From: CAVQZA01 sp963724805
Lineage (GTDB): Bacteria; Actinomycetota; Thermoleophilia; Gaiellales; Gaiellaceae
DNA length: 64,000 bases
Direction: 5' to 3'
Assembly: GCA_963724805.1 (NCBI GenBank)
Contig: CAVRWA010000006.1
Span: forward strand, 1-64,000
The notes below the pieces were generated by a model. That model was not told the origin of the DNA. It searched no databases and worked only from the letters and a program-made list of their open reading frames with translations. Both the position numbers and the translations under genes were made by a program. Below are positions 46,725 through 54,832 of this stretch, piece after piece (the first letter of the stretch is position 1; every line of letters starts with the position of its first letter).

Positions 46725-48443
46725 CTAGGACTCCTGAGACACGCCCGGCAGCTCCGGGTCGGCTGGCGCTGCGACGACGACTCTGTCCTTGCCGGCTTCC
46801 TTCGCTCTATAGAGCGCCTCGTCGGCACGGCGCATGAATTCCGACTCGACCTGTCCACGCTCGTGGACGGCGACTCCGAAGCTCGCGGTGATGGGCCACG
46901 TCACTCCGTCGACGGTGACCTCGCTCGAGATGGCCAGGCGAACGCTCTCGGCGAGGGAGACCGCACCCGCCCCGTCAGTCGCCGGTAGCAGGAGACCGAA
47001 TTCCTCGCCGCCGAGGCGCGCGGCCGCGTCGGAGCCGCGAAGTCGATCCCTGATCACTTGTGCCACCGACCGCAACGCCGCGTCTCCGGCTGCGTGGCCG
47101 CAGCGATCGTTGATGCGCTTGAAGTCGTCGATGTCGAAGAGGACGAGTGCCAGTTTCGCCGACGATCGCGTTGTCCTTGCCAGCTCGCGACGCAGTTCCT
47201 CTCTGAAGCGCCGCCTGTTGGGCAGGGCGGTCAGGTCATCTGTGACCGCCTGCTGCCGCACGATCGTGCTCTGACGGGCGTTCTCGAGTGCGATCCGTCC
47301 CTGCGCTACGAGTGAACGGGCAAGCTCCCAGTCGGCGGGACTGAATCCACCTCGCGGTGGGTAGAGGACGAGTTGTGACTGACCGGAGGCGTCATCGAGC
47401 TCGAAAGCCACGGCGCTCGACGCGCGTCGTGTGGAGCCGCGTCGCGCCACGACCTCGCCGTTCCAGACGAGCGAGCCTCCCCGCGCACCGGTCGCGCTCA
47501 CCGTGGTGTCCAGAATGACCGGGAGGAGCGCCTGTTCGTCGTGTGCAGCGGCGAACGCCTCGCCGACGAGGACGAGAGAGCTCCGCTCGGGCGGGCGTCG
47601 CCGCCGTCGCCCGAGCCCCACGAACAAGGCCAGGAGAGCCAGCAGAACGACGGTTACCGCCCCGGCCACGAATGTCAGCTCCTGCCTCCGACGAGCGGCG
47701 GCTCCAGCGGACGCGCGCCGCTTGTCGAGCGCCAGGACTCCGAGGGTGCCTTGCCAGGGGAGGCCGCGCACACGATAGGTCTGTCCACCGACGCGCACTT
47801 CGGAGCTGCGTGCAAGAGCGTCGGCCGCCTTGAGCCCTGCGAACGGCCCCCCGACGACCCGGCCGGCGCGTAGAGGCGCCAGAGCCACGCCCGTCTCACG
47901 GGCGATGTCCGCAAATAGCGCGGACGTCAGCGGTAGGCGCGCCACGACCTGCCCGATCCGCCCGTGCGCCCCCACGAGCGTCACCCTGCGAACGAGACTC
48001 GATCCTGAGCCCGTCTGCGGACCCTGGCCCGGCTCCACCACCGACAGCAAGATCCGTCCGTCGCGTCGCGCGAGCCGCCGCAACGCCCCCCGGTCGTGAG
48101 CGACGAGCGCGGCGGTGACGACCCTCGACCGGGCGAGCCGCTGCGCGGAAGCCAACGCCTGACGATCTAGGGAGGTGAGCCTCTGCGCAACCAGATTGAG
48201 AGCAAGCGCGAGCCTTGCGTCCTGTCTGGAGGCTTCGTCCTGACGGAACGCGTGGCCGTAGGTCCACGTCGCGAGCCCCAGGGGCAGGAGGGCGAGAAGC
48301 GCCACGACGACAACGATGACGAGGCGGGACGGCTCACCAAAGGCCCCTGACCGCCGACGTGACGCCTTGGGAGCAGCGGATGAGGGGGACTCGGGAGGGC
48401 CTGACGCCACGCCGCGCACGCGATCGGATGAGTCTAGCTTCAA
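46725..48443 (-). CDS. membrane diguanylate cyclase with extracytoplasmic sensor and GAF-like domain
   Basis: Makes cyclic di-GMP. Up to 572 aa: TM helix 1 (LVIVVVVALLALLPLGLATW), an extracytoplasmic Cache-like sensor, TM helix 2 (FVAGAVTVVLLALLALFVGLG), a GAF-like domain, then GGDEF. The active loop is 'AARLGGEEFGLLLPA' (GGEEF) with the metal Asp in 'LVLFDIDDFKRINDRCGH'; an inhibitory I-site 'RGSD' lies five residues before GGEEF, so product feedback is expected. The longest frame starts TTG at 48443 inside a palindrome; GTG at 48419 is a likely alternative behind a TAGACT box (48436-48431). Confidence 0.9.
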   Translation of the reverse strand: MKLDSSDRVRGVASGPPESPSSAAPKASRRRSGAFGEPSRLVIVVVVALLALLPLGLATWTYGHAFRQDEASRQDARLALALNLVAQRLTSLDRQALASAQRLARSRVVTAALVAHDRGALRRLARRDGRILLSVVEPGQGPQTGSGSSLVRRVTLVGAHGRIGQVVARLPLTSALFADIARETGVALAPLRAGRVVGGPFAGLKAADALARSSEVRVGGQTYRVRGLPWQGTLGVLALDKRRASAGAAARRRQELTFVAGAVTVVLLALLALFVGLGRRRRRPPERSSLVLVGEAFAAAHDEQALLPVILDTTVSATGARGGSLVWNGEVVARRGSTRRASSAVAFELDDASGQSQLVLYPPRGGFSPADWELARSLVAQGRIALENARQSTIVRQQAVTDDLTALPNRRRFREELRRELARTTRSSAKLALVLFDIDDFKRINDRCGHAAGDAALRSVAQVIRDRLRGSDAAARLGGEEFGLLLPATDGAGAVSLAESVRLAISSEVTVDGVTWPITASFGVAVHERGQVESEFMRRADEALYRAKEAGKDRVVVAAPADPELPGVSQES

Positions 48444-48464
48444 GCCGAATCGATTCGGCTTGAA
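48439..48464. promoter_or_regulatory. 26-bp perfect palindrome at the diguanylate cyclase promoter
   Basis: The half-site TTCAAGCCGAAT (48439-48450) and its exact inverse ATTCGGCTTGAA (48453-48464) flank a central CG. It lies directly upstream of a TAGACT -10 box (48436-48431, minus strand) and covers the spacer/-35 region, so it is a strong operator candidate. Confidence 0.6.
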
Positions 48465-48570
48465 ACGGAAAACCCTTGACTAACCCTCCCCTGTAAAGGG
48501 GGATGAAGCCCGGGCGGTGCTGAACGAAGGACGGGCTACGCGCAGGAGAGATGCGGTCCGCGGCGCACGG

Positions 48571-49431
48571 TCAGTGGTTGCCGCAGCCGCCGTGCCCCGA
48601 ACCACTCTGGTCGCCACCGCCGGAACCATGTCCCGAACCATCGTGGTGGTCGCCGTCGCCGCCGGAACCGTGTCCCGGCCCATCGTGATGGTCGCCGTCG
48701 CCGCCGGAGCCGTGTCCCGAGCCATGGTGGTCGCCGCCACCACCGGAATCATCGCCCGAACCATCCTGGCTACCCCCTCCGGAGCCTTGATCGGAGCCGC
48801 CGTCTCCCGACCCTTGCTCCGAACCGCCCTGACTTCCTCCCCCTGACCCTTGGCCTTGATCCTGGTCACCACCGTTCCCCTTGCCGGGCGTGGTAGTCGG
48901 AGGGCCGGTGTCGGGTTGCCTCGGCGGCTGATCGGTCGAGCCGTCGGCGGGCGAGGCAGCCGGGACCACGGGATCCGTGGTCGGAGCCGTCGGCGTGGTG
49001 GGCGCTGGGCTCGGCGTGGTCGGCGGCGATGTGGGAGTCGGTGCCGGCGTGGGTGTCGGCTTCGGGGCCGGGGTCGGCGTCGGGGCCGGCGGCGCGGCCG
49101 GTCCCGGTTTCGGCTTGTGAGGCGGCACAGGCGTTCCGTGCGCGGGCTGCGCTGCTTGCGCGCCGGATTGAGCGGTCGCGGTTGAAGTCTCGGGCTGCGT
49201 GACTAGCGCGGCGACCCCTGTGGAGGACGTTCGGGCGACGATCACGTGCCGGTGTCGCTTGCGAATCGATGCTCCGGGTCTCACGTGCACGACAGTGGAC
49301 TGGTGGAAGCCGGGCCCGGCGACGGCGGGCGCTGAGACCGTCCCTTGCCCGACCGTCATCGCCCGGTGCCAGAGAAGCACTGATCCTCCAAGCGAAACGG
49401 CCACGAGCACGCCGATGAGAGAGCCACGCAC
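48571..49431 (-). CDS. membrane-anchored Pro-rich / Gly-Ser-His-Asp repeat surface protein
   Basis: About 286 aa. A N-terminal hydrophobic anchor or signal (GSLIGVLVAVSLGGSVLLW), a short folded part (to about 90), a proline-threonine spacer (about 100-165: 'PTPTPAPKPTPTPAPTPTSPP'), then a very Gly-rich tail containing a 14-residue repeat of the type GSGHGSGGDGDHHD three times and ending GGCGNH. The spacer suits crossing a cell wall; the His-Asp clusters could bind metal. GTG at 49431 follows a GATACT box; the longest frame starts TTG at 49440. No homologous family recognised. Confidence 0.65.
   Translation of the reverse strand: MRGSLIGVLVAVSLGGSVLLWHRAMTVGQGTVSAPAVAGPGFHQSTVVHVRPGASIRKRHRHVIVARTSSTGVAALVTQPETSTATAQSGAQAAQPAHGTPVPPHKPKPGPAAPPAPTPTPAPKPTPTPAPTPTSPPTTPSPAPTTPTAPTTDPVVPAASPADGSTDQPPRQPDTGPPTTTPGKGNGGDQDQGQGSGGGSQGGSEQGSGDGGSDQGSGGGSQDGSGDDSGGGGDHHGSGHGSGGDGDHHDGPGHGSGGDGDHHDGSGHGSGGGDQSGSGHGGCGNH
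48629..48735. repeat. 42-bp tandem repeat, about 2.5 copies, inside the Gly-rich tail
   Basis: Units begin with TGTCCCG at 48629, 48671 and 48713 (period exactly 42), each containing GGTCGCC(GTCGCCGCC). In frame they encode the 14-residue GSGHGSGGDGDHHD repeat, so copy number can change without a frameshift. Confidence 0.75.
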
Positions 49432-49550
49432 GCCGCCCAAGTATCACCGATGAAGCGGACGACCGCGTCACTTGATGGAGGGGCAAGGCGCGTTCGGGCA
49501 ATGACTAGACGAAAGTACGTGCCTCACCGCCGGCCACGTAGGCCGACTGG

Positions 49551-50756
49551 CTAGAAGTGCGACGTGAGCCCGGCCGGGTCGTCGTCGGGCGTGGCGCCGG
49601 GGACTACGTCTTCGCTCCAGGAGCGCCAGTAGGTGCCGTCGTCGAGGTCGCAAGCGAGGGTTGTCAGCCGCAAAGGCCGGAACGTGTCGCACATCACGGC
49701 CAGCTCGTGCGTCTCGGTGATGCCGATCGAGCGCTCGGCCAGGCCCGGGTGCGGCCCGTGCGTCAGGCCGGACGGGTGGAGCGTGACCGAGCCGACCTCG
49801 ACCGCCTTCCGCGAGCCGAAGTTGCCCGATACGTAGTAGATCATCTCCTCCGACTGCAGGTTCGAGTGGTGGTAGGGGATCGGGATTGCCTCGGGGTCGA
49901 AGTCGAGCTTGCGCGGGCAGAAGGAGCAGATCACGAAGTTCTGGCCCTGGAAGGTCTGGTGCGAGGGCGGCGGCTGGTGGACGCGGCCGGTGATCGGCTC
50001 GAAGTCGTGGATCGAGAACGTCCACGGATAGAGGTAGCCGTCCCAGCCCACGACGTCGAAGGGGTGGTAGTCGAGCAGGTAGGCCTGGTAGCCGTCGCGC
50101 ACGCGCAGGGTGAGCGGGAACTCGCCGCGCTCGCGGTGCGTGCGGAGCTCGGTCGGCGGATGGATGTCGCGGTTGTAGTACGGCGCCCCCTCGAGCAGTT
50201 GCCCGTACTGGTTGCGGTACCGGCGTGGGATCTCGATCAGCCCGGGCGACTCGAATACGAGGTAGCGCTGCTCGCCCTCGGCGACGAAGCGGTAGGTCGT
50301 CCCGCGCGGGATCACGACGTAGTCGCCCTGGCGGTAGGGCAGGTCGCCGAAGATCGTCTCGACCGTCCCCTGCCCCTCGTGGACGAACACGACCTCGTCG
50401 CCCTCGCCGTTGCGGTAGTAGCGCTCCATCGGCGCGTTCGGGCGGCAGAGCGAGATCTCGACGTCGTCGTTCCACATCAGGAGTCGCCTGCCCGTGACGG
50501 CGTCGCCGCCGGGCTCGATCCCCATCGTCTTCATGTGCCGGTGCGCGTGGGCCTCCGGTACCCATTCCTCGCGCACGATCGGCTCGAACGGGCCGAGCTC
50601 CGAGATGCGGCACGGCGAGAGGAGGTGGTAGAGGATCGACTCGTTGCCGGTGAAGCCCTCGAGCCCCAGCACCTCCTCGGTGAGGAGCGTCCCGTTCTCG
50701 CGGAACACGGTGTGCCGCTTGCGGGGAACCTCGCCGAGGCGCTGGTAGAACGGCAT
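49551..50756 (-). CDS. hmgA: homogentisate 1,2-dioxygenase
   Basis: Opens the ring of homogentisate to maleylacetoacetate in tyrosine/phenylalanine breakdown. 401 aa, two cupin-like halves. Iron ligands are in 'YHHSNLQSEEMIYYVSG' (His and Glu) and 'LHPSGLTHGPHPG' (His). 'HRHMKTMGIEPGGDAV' and 'QGQNFVICSFCPRKLDFDP' are typical of bacterial members. ATG at 50756 with a TATCCT box 6 bases upstream, in addition to read-through from the FAD oxidase gene 20 bases upstream. Confidence 0.92.
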   Translation of the reverse strand: MPFYQRLGEVPRKRHTVFRENGTLLTEEVLGLEGFTGNESILYHLLSPCRISELGPFEPIVREEWVPEAHAHRHMKTMGIEPGGDAVTGRRLLMWNDDVEISLCRPNAPMERYYRNGEGDEVVFVHEGQGTVETIFGDLPYRQGDYVVIPRGTTYRFVAEGEQRYLVFESPGLIEIPRRYRNQYGQLLEGAPYYNRDIHPPTELRTHRERGEFPLTLRVRDGYQAYLLDYHPFDVVGWDGYLYPWTFSIHDFEPITGRVHQPPPSHQTFQGQNFVICSFCPRKLDFDPEAIPIPYHHSNLQSEEMIYYVSGNFGSRKAVEVGSVTLHPSGLTHGPHPGLAERSIGITETHELAVMCDTFRPLRLTTLACDLDDGTYWRSWSEDVVPGATPDDDPAGLTSHF

Positions 50757-50762
50757 GCGCGG

Positions 50763-50768
50763 AGGATA
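50763..50768 (-). promoter_or_regulatory. -10 box TATCCT for hmgA
   Basis: Minus-strand TATCCT, 6 bases, then the ATG at 50756. It lies in the 19-base gap behind the FAD oxidase gene and could give hmgA its own leaderless mRNA. Confidence 0.4.
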
Positions 50769-50775
50769 ACCCGCG

Positions 50776-51723
50776 TCAGTCGCGGACGAGCGCGGCGAGC
50801 CGCTCGCCGACCGCGGGCGCGAATTTGAACGCGTGGCCGCTGCAGGCCGAGCAGACGACGACCCTGCCCCGCCGCTCGAGGATGAAGCGCTCGTCCGCCG
50901 TGTTCGTGTAGAAGCAGGTCTCGACTCGGTGTGGCTCCGGGTCGACGCCCGGAAAGCGTGCGACGACCCACTCCTGCAGGAGCTCGACGACGCTCGGGTC
51001 CGGGCCGCCGTCGTCGTCGGGACCGGCCGGTGGCCCCGAGCGATGGAGCCCTGCCTTGATCCCACCTTCCGGTTCGTGGAGCGCGTAGAAGCCGTCGCCG
51101 CGCTCGGTGCCGAGCTCGATCAGCGAGGGCCGAACGCCGTCGAGCCGGAAGTAGCAGACCGTCTCGCGGGTCGTGTGGACGGGCAGGTCGGGGACGAGAC
51201 GCCGCGCCCAGGGCCCCGCGGTGACGACGACGACGTCGGCGTCGAGCGCATCGAGCCGGTCGATGCGCGCGTCCTCGACGAGCCGCCCGCCGCGGCGCAG
51301 GGCGCCCTCCAGGAAGGCGCGGTGGGCCAGGTCGGCGCGGACGATCCCCGCGTCGGGCTGGAAGAGCGCCGAGCCGGCGAAGCCGGGAACCTCCGTTTCC
51401 TCGAAGCGCGCGCCGCATGACTCGAGCGCGGCCCGCGAGCTCTCGACCCCCGGCGGCGCGAGCTCGAGCAGCCCGTTGAGCTCGAGCAGCGTCTCGCCGC
51501 TGTCCGCCTCGAGCGCGCGCCAGCCTGCGAGCGACTCCTGTGCGAGCCGGACCCATTCGGGCTCCGGATAGGCGAGCCGGAAGATCCGCGCGCTGCCGTG
51601 GCTCGAGCCGCGCGTATGCCCGAGCCGGAACTGCTCGTAGAGCGTCGCCTCGTCGCCGCCGCACGCCAGCGCGTACGCCGCGGCGACCCCGTTGATCCCC
51701 GCTCCGACGACGGCGACGCGCAT
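50776..51723 (-). CDS. FAD-dependent amino acid/sarcosine oxidase-like oxidoreductase
   Basis: 315 aa DAO-type flavoprotein. The N-terminal dinucleotide motif is 'MRVAVVGAGINGVAAAYALA', followed by 'GSSHGSARIFRLAYPEP', typical of monomeric sarcosine oxidase/N-methyltryptophan oxidase. The covalent-flavin Cys motif is kept as 'VETCFYTNTADERFILE', and 'SGHAFKFAPAVGERLA' closes the FAD site. It oxidises an N-methyl or amino acid; its place between FAH-type hydrolase and hmgA suggests an aromatic amino acid derivative (inference). Starts one base into the stop of the upstream gene. Confidence 0.85.
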   Translation of the reverse strand: MRVAVVGAGINGVAAAYALACGGDEATLYEQFRLGHTRGSSHGSARIFRLAYPEPEWVRLAQESLAGWRALEADSGETLLELNGLLELAPPGVESSRAALESCGARFEETEVPGFAGSALFQPDAGIVRADLAHRAFLEGALRRGGRLVEDARIDRLDALDADVVVVTAGPWARRLVPDLPVHTTRETVCYFRLDGVRPSLIELGTERGDGFYALHEPEGGIKAGLHRSGPPAGPDDDGGPDPSVVELLQEWVVARFPGVDPEPHRVETCFYTNTADERFILERRGRVVVCSACSGHAFKFAPAVGERLAALVRD

Positions 51724-52535
51724 CAGCGCACGGTGTTCCGCAGCACGCCGATCCCCTCCACCTCGAGCTCGACCGTGTCGCCGCGCTCCAACCACCGCCC
51801 GTCGCCGTGCTCGAGGATGCAGCCCGTGCCGACCGTGCCCGAGCCGAGAACGTCGCCGGGCCGGAGGACGGTGTTGCGCGCCGCCTGGGCGACGATCGCG
51901 TCCCAGGAGTGGAACAGGTCGCGCAGGTTCCCACGCGACCGCTCCTCGCCGTTGACCCTGGCGACCATCTCCGCCGAGGAGCCGTCGAACTCGTCCGGCG
52001 TGACGACGACCGGGCCGAGGCTCGTCGCGAAGTCCTTCCCCTTCGCCGGCCCGAGCCCGACACGCATCTCCGCACGCTGGAGATCGCGCGCCGACCAGTC
52101 GTTCAGCACCGTGAAGCCGCCGATCCTCCCCTCCGCGCCGATGATCGCGGCCACCTCGAGCTCGTAGTCGAGCTCCTGCGTCCCCTCGGGGTACGGCACG
52201 TCGGCCTCAGGCCCGTAGATCGCGGCGGGGTTCGAGAAGTAGAAGACGGGGATCTCGTACCACTCCTTCGGCACCTCGGCGCCGCGGGCCTCGCGCGCGG
52301 TCTTCACGTGCTGCTCGAAGGCGTAGAAGTCGCGCACCGACGGCGGATGGAGGACCGGCGCGCGAAGCTCGACCTCGGCGAGCGGAAACTCGGCGTGGTG
52401 ACGGGCGCGGCCGCCGCCGCTGAAGAACGACTGCAGCGTCTGCGCCGCGAGCTGAATCACCTTGTCGCCCTCGATCAGGCCGGGCCAGCCCCGTTCGAGG
52501 TCGTGGCCCTTGGGCGAGAACATGCAGAGCTTCAT
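51723..52535 (-). CDS. fumarylacetoacetate hydrolase family protein
   Basis: 270 aa FAH-fold enzyme. 'RDFYAFEQHVKTAREARG' , 'FYFSNPAAIYGPEADVPYPEGTQELDYELEVAAIIG' (metal ligands in DYELE) and 'GFTVLNDWSARDLQRAEMRVGLGPAKGKDFATSLGP' are characteristic; 'LGSGTVGTGCILEHG' ends the core. Given hmgA in the same operon and hppD nearby, fumarylacetoacetase is the likely activity, splitting fumarylacetoacetate to fumarate and acetoacetate. Overlaps the CDF gene by 4 bases. Confidence 0.87.
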   Translation of the reverse strand: MKLCMFSPKGHDLERGWPGLIEGDKVIQLAAQTLQSFFSGGGRARHHAEFPLAEVELRAPVLHPPSVRDFYAFEQHVKTAREARGAEVPKEWYEIPVFYFSNPAAIYGPEADVPYPEGTQELDYELEVAAIIGAEGRIGGFTVLNDWSARDLQRAEMRVGLGPAKGKDFATSLGPVVVTPDEFDGSSAEMVARVNGEERSRGNLRDLFHSWDAIVAQAARNTVLRPGDVLGSGTVGTGCILEHGDGRWLERGDTVELEVEGIGVLRNTVR

Positions 52536-53881
52536 GGCTCGGTGTGGACGATCACGTCGGCGATGCCGGGGCGCTCGCGGCGGATCCGCTCCTCGATCTC
52601 GCTCGCGCGGGCGTGCGCGTCCGCGAGGCTGCTGCCGGCGTCGAGCCCGAGCGTCACGAAGGCGACGAGCCCTTCGGTGGTCTCGAGCAGGCGGAGCTCG
52701 CGCGGTGGCGCGCCGACGGAGCCGGTGACGATGCGGATCACGGCCGCGGCGTCCTCGTCCGCTGCGGCCGTCTTGCCCTCTCCCGCCTCGGTAAGGGGCT
52801 CCAGGTGCGTCTGCACCGCGTCGACCTCGGGCACGACGTCGACGATCGCGCGCTCGACCTCCTCGGCGACCGCGTGCGCCTCCTCCAGTGTGAGGTCGCC
52901 GGGCAGCTTGAGGTGGAGCGAGACCTCGGTGCGGCCGTCGACCGCGAGCACACTGACGTTGTGGATCTCGCGCACCTGTGCCACGCCGAGCGCTGCTGCG
53001 TGGGCGCGCTCGCGGATCTCCGCGTCGCTGCCGCGCGGCTCGACATGGACGACCACGTCTGCCCCGGGGAGCACGCGCTGGACTGCCGCCTCGACGGCGT
53101 CGGCGGCGGCGTGGCCCTGGCCCACGGCGGCCTCGGGCGAGACCTCGATCACGACGTCGGCGAACTGCATGCCCCCGGCTTCGCGCATCCGCAGCCGCCG
53201 CAGTTCGATCGGCGGCTGGACCCTTGCGATCGCCCGCCGCGCCGCCTCGTGCGCGTCCGCGGGATCCCGGTCCATCAGCACGTCGACGTTCCTACGCATC
53301 AGGCGCCCGGCCGCGACGAGCACGAGCACGGCGACGAAGAGGGCCGCGATCGAGTCGGCGCCCTGGTAGCCGGCCCGGACGAGGAGCAACCCCACCAGCA
53401 CCGCGAGCGAGCCGACGAGGTCCGAGCCGAAGTGGAGCGCGTTCGAACGCAGGGCGGCGCTGTTGAAGCGTTGCGCGGTCCGCAGGGAGATCAGCGTCCG
53501 TGAGACGTCGATCAGGATCACGACGCCGAGTACCGCGAAGGTCCACCAGGCCGCATCCACCTGGGCGGTGCGCGAGCCCGCCAGCCGCTCGATCGCGCGA
53601 ACGCCGATCACGACCGCGACGAGAGCGACGAGAGCGCCCTCCGCGAGCGCGGCGAGATGCTCTGCCTTGCCGTGCCCGTACGCGTGGCCGCTGTCGGCCG
53701 GCCGCCCGGCGACGCCGATCGCGAAGAACGTAAGCAGGGCCGCGACGAGGTCGGCGCCGGAGTGCGCCGCCTCCGAGAGGAGACCGAGGCTGCCCGAGGC
53801 GAGCCCGGTCACGAGCTTGAGCGCCATCAGCGCGGCGGCCGCGGCCACGGACATCAGTGCAGTTCGGCGCTGGAGGGTCAC
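52532..53881 (-). CDS. cation diffusion facilitator (CDF) metal exporter with three tandem cytoplasmic domains
   Basis: 449 aa, long for a CDF (usual 300). Six TM helices fill residues 1-195; the transport site is the HxxxD pair in TM2 'EAAHSGADLVA' (H40, D44) and in TM5 'SNALHFGSDLVG' (H150, D154), the Zn/Cd-type pattern. Then three cytoplasmic ZT-dimer-like repeats follow (about 213-282, 289-362, 378-449), each ending alike: 'VVVHVEP', 'VQTHLEP', 'VIVHTEP'. Normal CDFs have one. GTG at 53881 has a TAGCCT box 7 bases before it. First gene of the FAH-oxidase-hmgA operon. Confidence 0.88.
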   Translation of the reverse strand: MTLQRRTALMSVAAAAALMALKLVTGLASGSLGLLSEAAHSGADLVAALLTFFAIGVAGRPADSGHAYGHGKAEHLAALAEGALVALVAVVIGVRAIERLAGSRTAQVDAAWWTFAVLGVVILIDVSRTLISLRTAQRFNSAALRSNALHFGSDLVGSLAVLVGLLLVRAGYQGADSIAALFVAVLVLVAAGRLMRRNVDVLMDRDPADAHEAARRAIARVQPPIELRRLRMREAGGMQFADVVIEVSPEAAVGQGHAAADAVEAAVQRVLPGADVVVHVEPRGSDAEIRERAHAAALGVAQVREIHNVSVLAVDGRTEVSLHLKLPGDLTLEEAHAVAEEVERAIVDVVPEVDAVQTHLEPLTEAGEGKTAAADEDAAAVIRIVTGSVGAPPRELRLLETTEGLVAFVTLGLDAGSSLADAHARASEIEERIRRERPGIADVIVHTEP

Positions 53882-53888
53882 ATCTGGA

Positions 53889-53894
53889 AGGCTA
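53889..53894 (-). promoter_or_regulatory. -10 box TAGCCT for the CDF-FAH-oxidase-hmgA operon
   Basis: Minus-strand TAGCCT, 7 bases, then the GTG at 53881. The divergent epimerase gene starts at 53900, so control signals must overlap. Confidence 0.5.
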
Positions 53895-53899
53895 ACCGG

Positions 53900-54832
53900 G
53901 TGCGAGTCTTCGTCACTGGCGCGACCGGGTTCATCGTCGGCGAGGTCGCCCGTCGTCTGCGCATGCGGGGCGACGAGGTCGTCGCGCTCGTGCGCGACCC
54001 GGACCGGGCGCAGGACCTCGACTACGAGCTCGTACGGGGCGACCTCGGCGACGCCGGTGCGATCCGGCACGGCCTCGCAGGCTGCGACGCGGCCGTCCAC
54101 GGCGCCGCCGTCTACCAGGTCGGCGTCTCGGGAAAGGCCGCCGCCGCGATGCGCGAGGCAAACGTCGACGGCACGGAGCTGGTGCTCGGCACCGCGCTCG
54201 AGCTCGGGACGGCGAAGGTCGTTCACGTCTCGACGATCGCCGTCTTCGGCAACACGCACGGAGAGATCGTCGACGAGACCTCGGGGCCTGTCTCACCGCC
54301 GCTTGCGGTCTACGACGAGACGAAGCGCGAGGCGCACGAGGTCGCGTCGCGGCTGATCGCGACCGGCCTGCCCTGCGCGATCGTCCAGCCGGGAGCCGTC
54401 TACGGCCCCGGCGATCCCTCGCAGCTCGGCGGCACGCTGCGCCGCGTGGCCGCGGGACGGATGCCGCTGATCGCGTTCGCCGACTGCGGCCTCAACGCGG
54501 TCCACCGCGACGACGTCGCCGACGGAATCCTCCTCGCGCTCGACCGCGGCCGCGCCGGCGAGGCGTACGTCCTCGGCGGCGAGCTGACCACCCTCGGTGC
54601 GATGGCGGCGACGGTGGCCCGGCTCACCGGCCACCGCGCGCCGCACTCGCTGCCTCCCTCGCTGCTTCGAGGGATCGCCCGCGTCTCACCCCGCGTCCGC
54701 GACCTCGTCGCCTCCTCGGACGGCGTCACCTACTGGGCCTCCGACGCAAAGGCGCGGAGCGAGCTCGGCTACGCGCCGCGGAGAATGGAGGAGGGCCTCA
54801 AGGACGCACTCGCCGCGGACGGCCTCCTCTAG
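53900..54832 (+). CDS. NAD-dependent epimerase/dehydratase (extended SDR)
   Basis: 310 aa. Rossmann motif 'VFVTGATGFIVGEVARRL', 'VVALVRDPDRAQDLDYELVRGDL', Ser/Thr in 'VHVSTIAVFGNTHG' and catalytic YxxxK 'AVYDETKREAHEVA'; 'QPGAVYGPGDPSQLG' is also conserved. Resembles dihydroflavonol reductase/3-beta-HSD-like extended SDRs. Substrate unknown. GTG at 53900, only 18 bases from the divergent CDF start. Its stop shares a CTAG with the stop of the convergent cation transporter. Confidence 0.88.
   Translation: MRVFVTGATGFIVGEVARRLRMRGDEVVALVRDPDRAQDLDYELVRGDLGDAGAIRHGLAGCDAAVHGAAVYQVGVSGKAAAAMREANVDGTELVLGTALELGTAKVVHVSTIAVFGNTHGEIVDETSGPVSPPLAVYDETKREAHEVASRLIATGLPCAIVQPGAVYGPGDPSQLGGTLRRVAAGRMPLIAFADCGLNAVHRDDVADGILLALDRGRAGEAYVLGGELTTLGAMAATVARLTGHRAPHSLPPSLLRGIARVSPRVRDLVASSDGVTYWASDAKARSELGYAPRRMEEGLKDALAADGLL

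Noticed and set aside
48488..48501. CCCCT-GTAA-AGGGG hairpin as a terminator between the surface protein and cyclase genes
   Set aside because: The stem is only 5 bp and no T run follows on the minus strand; kept only as a weak possibility.
48517..48846. Long plus-strand reading frame opposite the Gly-rich protein gene
   Set aside because: It is the antisense of the repetitive GC-rich tail; its product is low complexity without a ribosome binding site.
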